Assembly (NCBI RefSeq): GCF_009707705.1
Contig: NZ_WLYX01000001.1
Span: 806,001 to 870,000 of the forward strand
From: Paludibacterium denitrificans
Lineage (GTDB): Bacteria; Pseudomonadota; Gammaproteobacteria; Burkholderiales; Chromobacteriaceae
Length of the DNA: 64,000 bases
Direction of reading: 5' to 3'
Shown: positions 58,018-64,000 of the stretch, piece after piece
Layout: each line of letters starts with the position of its first letter
How positions within the stretch are numbered: position 1 is the stretch's first letter
The notes under the pieces: generated by a model
Database searches by the model: none
What the model was told of the DNA's origin: nothing
The model's input: the letters and a program-made list of their open reading frames with translations, nothing else
Program-made: the position numbers and the translations under genes

Positions 58018-58326
58018 ATGACAACGCAGGTCAACGACGACGTTGAACAAGAAAGCTCACGGGTACGCACCACACCGCCCCCGATGTATAAAGTCTTGTT
58101 ATTGAACGATGATTACACCCCAATGGATTTTGTCGTAGAAGTATTGCAACAGCTCTTCTACCTGACACGGGGAAAAGCAACACGCATCATGTTGCAGGTG
58201 CACACGCAAGGCCGCGGCGTGTGTGGCGTTTATACCAAAGACGTGGCCGCCACCAAGGTCGAGCAGGTGTTACAGTATGCGCAAGCACACCAATATCCGC
58301 TCCAGTGCGTAATGGAGGAAAACTGA
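58018..58326 (+). CDS. clpS: ClpS adaptor
   Basis: Adaptor that delivers N-degron substrates to ClpAP. 102 residues; [39 protein letters not shown] and [15 protein letters not shown] form the substrate pocket. Stop overlaps the clpA start (TGATG). Confidence 0.97.
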   Translation: MTTQVNDDVEQESSRVRTTPPPMYKVLLLNDDYTPMDFVVEVLQQLFYLTRGKATRIMLQVHTQGRGVCGVYTKDVAATKVEQVLQYAQAHQYPLQCVMEEN

Positions 58327-60606
58327 TGATTGCCCAAGAGCTGGAAGTAAGCCTGCACATGGCGTTTATGGACGCCCGGCGCAAGCGGCACGAATTCATC
58401 AGCGTAGAGCATCTGCTGCTTGCCATGGCAGACAATCCCTCCGCTGCCGAAGTTTTGCGCGCCTGCGGTGCCAATCTCGATCAACTGAAAAAGCAGCTGT
58501 CCGACTTCGTCGACGAGCATACGCCGACCGTACCGGGCGATGCCGAAGTGGAAACCCAACCAACCCGGGCTTCCAGCGGGTCATCCAGCGCGCCATCTTG
58601 CACGTACAGTCGTCCGGCAAGAAGGAAGTGACCGGCGCTAACATCTTGGTCGCCATCTTTGGCGAAAAAGATTCGCACGCGGTGTACTACCTGCACCAGC
58701 AAGGAATTTCCCGTCTGGATGTAGTCAACTTCATCTCGCACGGCATCACCAAGCAACGCTCGCCACAACAGCCGCCGGAACCACGCGAAGGCAGCGATGT
58801 GGAGAGCGAAGAGGCAGCCAGCGGGCCGGGGGGCGCACTGGAAAACTACACCCAGAACCTCAACCAGCAAGCCCGTGACGGCAAGATCGACCCGCTGATC
58901 GGCCGCGAACACGAGCTGGAACGCACGGTACAAATCCTGTCGCAAGCGCCGCAAGAATAATCCGTTGCTGGTTGGCGAAGCCGGGGTGGGCAAAACGGCG
59001 ATTGCCGAAGGCTTGGCTCGTCGCATCGTCAACAATGAAGTACCGGAAGTACTGAGCAACGCAACGGTGTACTCGCTCGATATGGGGGCCCTGCTGGCTT
59101 AAGACCAAATACCGCGGCGACTTTGAACAACGGCTGAAAGCGGTGATCAAACAGCTTTGTGATGATCCGCAGGCCATTTTGTTCATCGACGAGATCCATA
59201 CGCTGATCGGTGCTGGTGCCGCTTCGGGGGGCACATTGGACGCGTCCAATCTGCTCATTAAGGCACTCTCCAATGGCAGCCTGCGCTGCATTGGGGCGAC
59301 CACGTACAACGAGTACCGGGGCATTTTTGAAAAGGACAACGCCCTGTCGCGGCGCTTCCAGAAGATAGATATCAACGAACCGACGGTAGAACAGACCGTG
59401 GAAATTCTCAAAGGGCTGAAATCGCGCTTTGAGGCCCACCACGGGGTGAAATACACGCAGTCCGCGCTCGCCACGGCAGCCGAGTTGTCGGCCCGTTACA
59501 TCAACGACCGTCATTTGCCGGACAAGGCCATCGACGTCATCGACGAGGCTGGCGCTGCTCAAAAGATTCTGCCCAAGTCGCGGCAGAAAAAAGTGATCAA
59601 CAAGGCAGAGATCGAAGAGATTGTCGCCAAAATTGCGCGAATTCCACCGAAGAATGTCTCCAGCAACGATAAAAACGTGCTGAAGAATCTGGAACGCGAT
59701 CTACGCAATGTGGTGTTTGGTCAGGACAAGGCGATTGAGAGCCCGGCAGCCGCCATCAAGATGACACGCTCCGGACTGGGTAATCCGCAAAAGCCGATCG
59801 GCTCTTTCCTGTTCTCTGGCCCGACTGGCGTGGGCAAAACGGAAGTGGCCCGCCAGCTGGCTTATGCCTTGGGTGTGGAGTTGGTACGGTTCGACATGTC
59901 AGAATACATGGAACGCCATGCAGTCAGCCGACTGATCGGGGCGCCTCCCGGCTATGTTGGTTTTGAACAGGGCGGTCTGCTGACGGAAGCGATCAACAAG
60001 AGCCCGTACTCGGTGCTGCTGCTGGATGAAATTGAAAAGGCCCATCCGGACATTTTCAATATTCTGCTGCAGGTGATGGATCACGGCACACTGACCGACA
60101 ACAACGGTCGCAAAGCCGATTTCCGCAACGTGATCATCATCATGACCACTAACGCGGGCGCGGAGAGCCTCTCCAAACCGACGCTGGGCTTTACCGGCAG
60201 CAAGGCGCTGGGCGATGAAATGGCTGATATCAAGCGGCTATTCAGTCCGGAATTCCGCAACCGTCTGGATGCCATCATTCCGTTCCGGACGCTGGATGAA
60301 GCGATCATCCTGCAGGTGGTGGACAAGTTCCTGATGCAGCTGGAACAACAGTTGGCCGAAAAGAAAGTGGATGCCCACTTTACCGACAGCCTGCGAACGT
60401 TCTTGGCCAAGCATGGCTTCGACCCGCTGATGGGTGCCCGCCCGATGGCTCGTCTGATTCAGGACACCATCCGCAAGGCGCTGGCCGACGAGTTGCTGTT
60501 TGGTCGGCTGGTGGATGGCGGCGAAGTCACCATCACGGTAGATGCCGACGACAAAGTACAGCTGTGCTTTGAACAGCCGGAGCCACTCGCCGCAGAACCC
60601 GTCTGA
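58326..60606 (+). CDS. clpA: ATP-dependent Clp protease ATP-binding subunit ClpA
   Basis: AAA+ unfoldase for ClpP. N-domain [21 protein letters not shown]1 Walker [17 protein letters not shown] and [14 protein letters not shown]2 Walker [17 protein letters not shown] and [14 protein letters not shown]. Breaks: near 58567 (CCTGGG to CCGGG, Thr-Leu-Gly-Phe), near 58945 (GCCGGC, Ser-Arg-Arg-Arg-Lys) and 59096 (GCTTAAG, Leu-Ala-Gly-Thr). Pro in [10 protein letters not shown] is probably a CCTGG misread of Leu. About 759 residues corrected. Confidence 0.95.
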
Positions 60607-60633
60607 CGAATGCTCTTGGCACCTTAAGCTAGC

Positions 60634-60659
60634 CAACGCCCGGTCTAACCGGGCGTTTT
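60634..60659 (+). terminator. Terminator of clpSA
   Basis: AACGCCCGG-TCTAA-CCGGGCGTTTTC hairpin with a short T run. Confidence 0.85.
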
Positions 60660-60693
60660 CTTGCCTCTCCACGAATAAGTACAGTCGTCGACA

Positions 60694-60728
60694 TAAAAAA
60701 AGCGCAAGGCCTAAGCCCTGCGCTTTTA
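60694..60728 (-). terminator. Terminator of the rpsP-rimM-trmD-rplS operon
   Basis: Minus-strand AAAAGCGCAGGGCTTAGGCCTTGCGCTTTTTTTA hairpin and T run past the rplS stop. Confidence 0.88.
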
Positions 60729-60749
60729 TCAAGCCAGCAAGAAGCTGGA

Positions 60750-61111
60750 TTAGCCTTGCTTGCGAGCTTTTCTTTGATACGTGCAGACTTACCGGTACGA
60801 CCACGCAGGTAGTACAGCTTGGCACGACGTACATCACCACGGCGCTTCACTTCAATCGAAGCCAGCAGCGGGGAGTAGGTTTGGAAGGTACGCTCAACAC
60901 CTTCACCGGCGGAGATCTTGCGCACGATGAAAGCACTGTTCAGGCCGCGGTTACGCTTGGCGATAACAACACCTTCGTAAGCCTGCAGACGTTCGCGGTT
61001 ACCTTCCTTTACTTTTACCTGAACAACCACGGTATCACCCGGGGCGAATTCCGGAATGGTTTTACCCAGACGGGCAATTTCTTCCTGCTCAAGCTTCTGG
61101 ATCAGATCCAT
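60750..61111 (-). CDS. rplS: 50S ribosomal protein L19
   Basis: [43 protein letters not shown]-type core, [17 protein letters not shown] and [11 protein letters not shown]. The last residues should read Ala-Arg-Lys-Gln-Gly with TAA at 60750; a single A is missing in the run GAAAAGCTCGC (near 60765), a homopolymer error unlike the two motif classes. About 121 residues. Confidence 0.95.
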
Positions 61112-61115
61112 GTGA

Positions 61116-61884
61116 TTACTCCTGATTTTTTTTAGAGTCTTGTTCCTGCTGGTACTCTGCCAGCAGCCGAGACTCCTGTTTTGACAAGGTGCGGTATTTT
61201 AGCAAATCGGGGCGGCGTTGCCACGTACGCCCCAGTGACTGCTTCAACCGCCATGTTGCAATCAGTGCATGATTACCGGACAACAACACCTCCGGCACCC
61301 GCATGCCCTGATAGTCTTCGGGTCGGGTATAGTGCGGACAATCAAGCAGTCCGTTTACGAATGAATCTTCATAAGCCGACTGAATATCGTTGAGCGCACC
61401 AGGGCAACAGACGGATCACCGCATCCATCAGTACCATGGTAAGCAGTTCGCCGCCGGATAAAACATAGTCACCAATGGAAACTTCTTCATCCACCTGACT
61501 TTGAATCAGGCGCTCGTCGATGCCTTCATAACGTCCGCACAGCAAAATCAAACCGGGACGCTGCGACAACTCCACAGCTTTGGCATGGGTCAAACCCCGC
61601 CCCTGCGGCGACAGATAAACCACATGGCTATTGGCGACACCAGCTTGCTGCTGGCGCTGACGAGCAGCTGCCAATGCCTGCTGCAGCGGCTCGATCAACA
61701 TCACCATGCCGGGACCACCGCCATAAGGGCGATCATCCACCCGATGATAGTTGTCTACCGTGAAATCGCGAGGATTCCGGGCATGAAACCCCCAAAGGCC
61801 CAAATCAAGCGCCCGCTGGCTGATGCCGAAGCGGGCGATGGAAGCAAACATATCCGGAAACAGGGTAATGGCATCAATTTGCAT
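61116..61884 (-). CDS. trmD: tRNA (guanine37-N1)-methyltransferase TrmD
   Basis: SPOUT methyltransferase needed for reading-frame maintenance, usually essential. [61 protein letters not shown], the knot [11 protein letters not shown] and C-terminal [22 protein letters not shown] break near 61403 (Leu-Pro-Gly-Ala; CCCTGG). Start at 61884 overlaps the rimM stop. About 255 residues. Confidence 0.96.
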
Positions 61885-62390
61885 TAGTAATCGATGCCCC
61901 AATCCACCAGAATACGTTTTTCGGCCAACTTGACGTCCAGCACATACTGGCCGACAAAGGGAATCAGGCGTTGCCCGGTTTCGCCATCCACAACCAGAAT
62001 GTCATTGGCACCGGTTTCCATCAGCGCGGAGACCTGCCCCAACGTAACGCCATCCTGATTGACGACATCCAGACCAATCAGATCAGTCCAGTAATATTCA
62101 TCGTCGCCCGCGTCAGGCAATTCGCTACGCGGAATGGCAATCTGCATGCCACGCAATGCTTCGGCAGCATCACGATCATCGACACCTTCCAGTTTTACTG
62201 CCAACGCTTTAGGCTGGACGGCGCCGTTTTCAAACTTGTACGACTTCCAGTTGCCTTCTTTACCCAGCCACCAGACCGGGTAATCAAACAGACTGTCGGG
62301 GTACTCGGTGTCAGCATGAACCTTGATGGAGCCACGAACACCGAAGGCGCCGCGCACAAACCCCATGGTTACGAGATCTTCGTTGCGCAT
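61884..62390 (-). CDS. rimM: Ribosome maturation factor RimM
   Basis: Assembly factor of the 30S subunit head. [20 protein letters not shown], the PRC-barrel half with [16 protein letters not shown] and [15 protein letters not shown]. 168 residues, intact; overlaps trmD by one base and follows rpsP. Confidence 0.96.
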   Translation of the reverse strand: MRNEDLVTMGFVRGAFGVRGSIKVHADTEYPDSLFDYPVWWLGKEGNWKSYKFENGAVQPKALAVKLEGVDDRDAAEALRGMQIAIPRSELPDAGDDEYYWTDLIGLDVVNQDGVTLGQVSALMETGANDILVVDGETGQRLIPFVGQYVLDVKLAEKRILVDWGIDY

Positions 62391-62427
62391 GCGCCTTCAA
62401 TCCAGCAGTGTTGAATCAGCAAACAGA

Positions 62428-62676
62428 TCAGGCTGCAACTTTCTGCTCTTTGAGCAGCTTGGTCACGGTGTCGGAAACTTGAGCGCCAACGCCGATCCAG
62501 TAGTTCAGACGATCTTGGGTCAAACGCACGCGTTCTTCCTTCTCGTTTGCTACCGGGTTGTAGAAGCCAACGCGCTCGATGAAGCGACCGTCACGACGGT
62601 TACGGGAATCGGTCACCACGATATTGTAGAACGGACGGTTCTTGGAGCCGCCACGTGCCAGACGAATCACTACCAT
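62428..62676 (-). CDS. rpsP: 30S ribosomal protein S16
   Basis: [34 protein letters not shown] and [15 protein letters not shown]. 82 residues, intact, first gene of the operon. Confidence 0.98.
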   Translation of the reverse strand: MVVIRLARGGSKNRPFYNIVVTDSRNRRDGRFIERVGFYNPVANEKEERVRLTQDRLNYWIGVGAQVSDTVTKLLKEQKVAA

Positions 62677-62853
62677 TGTCGATTGTCCTTGAAATAAAAA
62701 CAGTATCTTAGAAAAGCCCTCGATTTTAGGTTACTTTTCCCTTATCGTGCAAGCGCTTAATCCATGCACGGCTTACACGGTGCCAGCCGATGGGGCGGGC
62801 ACCGTGCCGCAATTGGCCGCCATGGTGACATGACCAGCCGTTTCGGCCAACCT

Positions 62854-64000
62854 TTACAGGATCTTGGTCACGATGGTAAGCGCCCGGTCTTCCGGATGGG
62901 TTTCGACGGTGAAACCCAGTTTGTGCATCAATTTGAGCATGCCCTTGTTACCCGCCAGCACCTCGCCACGCATCACGGTCAGCCCCTGCTCGCGCGCCGC
63001 ATCAAACAACGCATTCATCAGGATAGGACCGATCCCGCGCCCCTGCCACTTGTCGGCAACTTCCAGCGCAAACTCGCAACCTTCGTTGTCCGGATCGGTG
63101 ATGAAGCGCGCCACAGCCATCTGCTCTTCGCCCTGTTCGCCTTCGCAAGTCATGGCCGGGCCATTTCACGGTCGTAGTCCAGTTGGGTGAAACGCACCAG
63201 CATAGTTTGCGATAGCTGCTTGATACTCGACAGATAGCGGTTATAACGGCTTTCATCCGACAGGTTACGCACAAATTCCTGCTGCATTTGTGCATCTTCC
63301 GGACGTACCGGACGGATCATGACCTTGGTTTGGTCGTTGAGGGTGGCACACTGCACCATGTGGGTCGGATAAGGCATGATGGCCATGTGCTGGTAACGCC
63401 GCACGTCTGGCTTGGCGGCCTCAACGATGATGCGGGCATCCAGCGCGATCACGCCAGCCTCGTCGGCGACCAGCGGATTGATGTCCATTTCGCGCACTTC
63501 CGGCAATTCGCACACCATTTCCGACACCCGCAGCAGCACGCTTTCCAGCTCGACCATGTCCACAGCTTAAGCAGGTTCTTGAATGTCCCCAGTAATTTGC
63601 CGATCCGGGTCTGGTTGATCATGCTGTGAACCAGATAATCGTTCAGCGGTGGCAATGACAGCGCGCGGTCATGCATCACTTCAACGGCAATACCACCGGC
63701 GCCAAAGGTAATCACCGGACCAAACGAGGCATCGTGCGTCACCCCCACCATCAGTTCGCGGGCATAGCGGCGTTTGCGCATCGGCTGTACCGAGATGCCA
63801 TCGATACGTGCGTCCGGCCGGGCTTGGCGGGTACGTTCGACGATGCCGTTGAATGCGCTGCGCAAGGTGGCTTCGTTGCTGATATTCAGCTCCACGCCCC
63901 CCACATCAGATTTATAGATGATGTCCGGCGAGTCGATTTTCAGTACCACCGGATAGCCGATCTCTTCGGCCAGACGAACGGCCTCGCCCTCGTCACGCGC
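62854..64000 (-). CDS. Acyl-CoA synthetase (ADP-forming)/GNAT acetyltransferase fusion, partial
   Basis: C-terminal part of a protein acetyltransferase of the Pat/YfiQ type: an ATP-grasp segment (VLKIDSPDIIYKSDVGGVEL, ELMVGVTHDASFGPVITFG, the VREMDINPLVAD motif) followed by a GNAT domain (MIRPVRPEDAQMQQEF, VADKWQGRGIGPILMNAL with the acetyl-CoA loop QGRGIG). The N-terminal part lies beyond the right edge. Breaks: 63565 (GCTTAAGC; Asn-Leu-Pro-Ala-Val) and near 63155 (CCTGG to CCGG; Met-Ala-Leu-Ala-Met). It likely acetylates and represses acetyl-CoA synthetase and other enzymes, by family. Confidence 0.9.

Overview
The window comes from a betaproteobacterium, most likely order Neisseriales (Chromobacteriaceae-like). 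Support includes the grxC-secB-gpsA and rpsP-rimM-trmD-rplS clusters, a complete isc operon with iscX, the paired isocitrate dehydrogenases next to cspA-clpS-clpA, a GC-rich background, and a dense 10-bp repeat that behaves like a Neisseriaceae DNA uptake sequence. It is core chromosome: housekeeping genes and one rRNA operon, with no prophage, insertion sequence, CRISPR array or plasmid gene that I can see.

Layout. 1-2.9 kb, minus strand: ubiJ (cut by the window edge), ubiE, a DUF971 gene, queA. 3.1-8.3 kb, plus: aroQ, accB, accC, prmA, a zinc-ribbon DUF3426 membrane protein, a cysteine-less Tpx-like protein. 8.4-19.0 kb, minus: gpsA, a small exported SH3 protein, secB, grxC, dacB, priA, hemE, parE, yjdF-like, rppH. 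19.4-22.2 kb, plus: an FAD amine oxidase and a phospholipase-D-type phosphatidylserine synthase. 22.3-27.8 kb, minus: rRNA operon 16S-tRNA-Ile-tRNA-Ala-23S-5S with promoter and boxA sites. 28-32 kb, minus: thioredoxin, tautomerase, stand-alone rlmK, coaD, a PA3286-like ketoacyl synthase III. 32.2-38 kb, plus: iscR-iscS-iscU-iscA-hscB-hscA-fdx-iscX. 38-50.5 kb: a GST, hemN and fnr divergent around an FNR box, DUF1853, trmJ, suhB, a chemoreceptor, a GDPD, a monooxygenase-like protein, mutS and a hypothetical gene. 50.5-57.4 kb: aceK, rluE, monomeric and dimeric NADP-isocitrate dehydrogenases. 57.6-64 kb: cspA, clpS-clpA, rplS-trmD-rimM-rpsP, and the C-terminal part of an acyl-CoA synthetase/acetyltransferase fusion.

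Two signals run through the whole window. First, the 10-mer GTTGGCCGAA occurs 46 times by my count (about 0.1 expected), in both orientations, inside genes and between them, twice as intergenic inverted pairs. It looks like an uptake-sequence dialect that I do not recognise. Second, more than half of the protein genes, including many expected to be essential, are broken by small indels that are not random. Restoring the conserved protein almost always recreates GCCGGC (often written here as GCTTAAGC, GCTTAGC or GC) or CCTGG/CCAGG (written CCCTGG, CCGG or CCCGG). Intact GCCGGC is almost absent. I read this as systematic base-calling error at two modified-DNA motifs, so the interrupted genes are listed as CDS spanning both sides of each break, and the organism probably has intact proteins. 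In the entries, 'GCCGGC break' and 'CCWGG break' refer to this.
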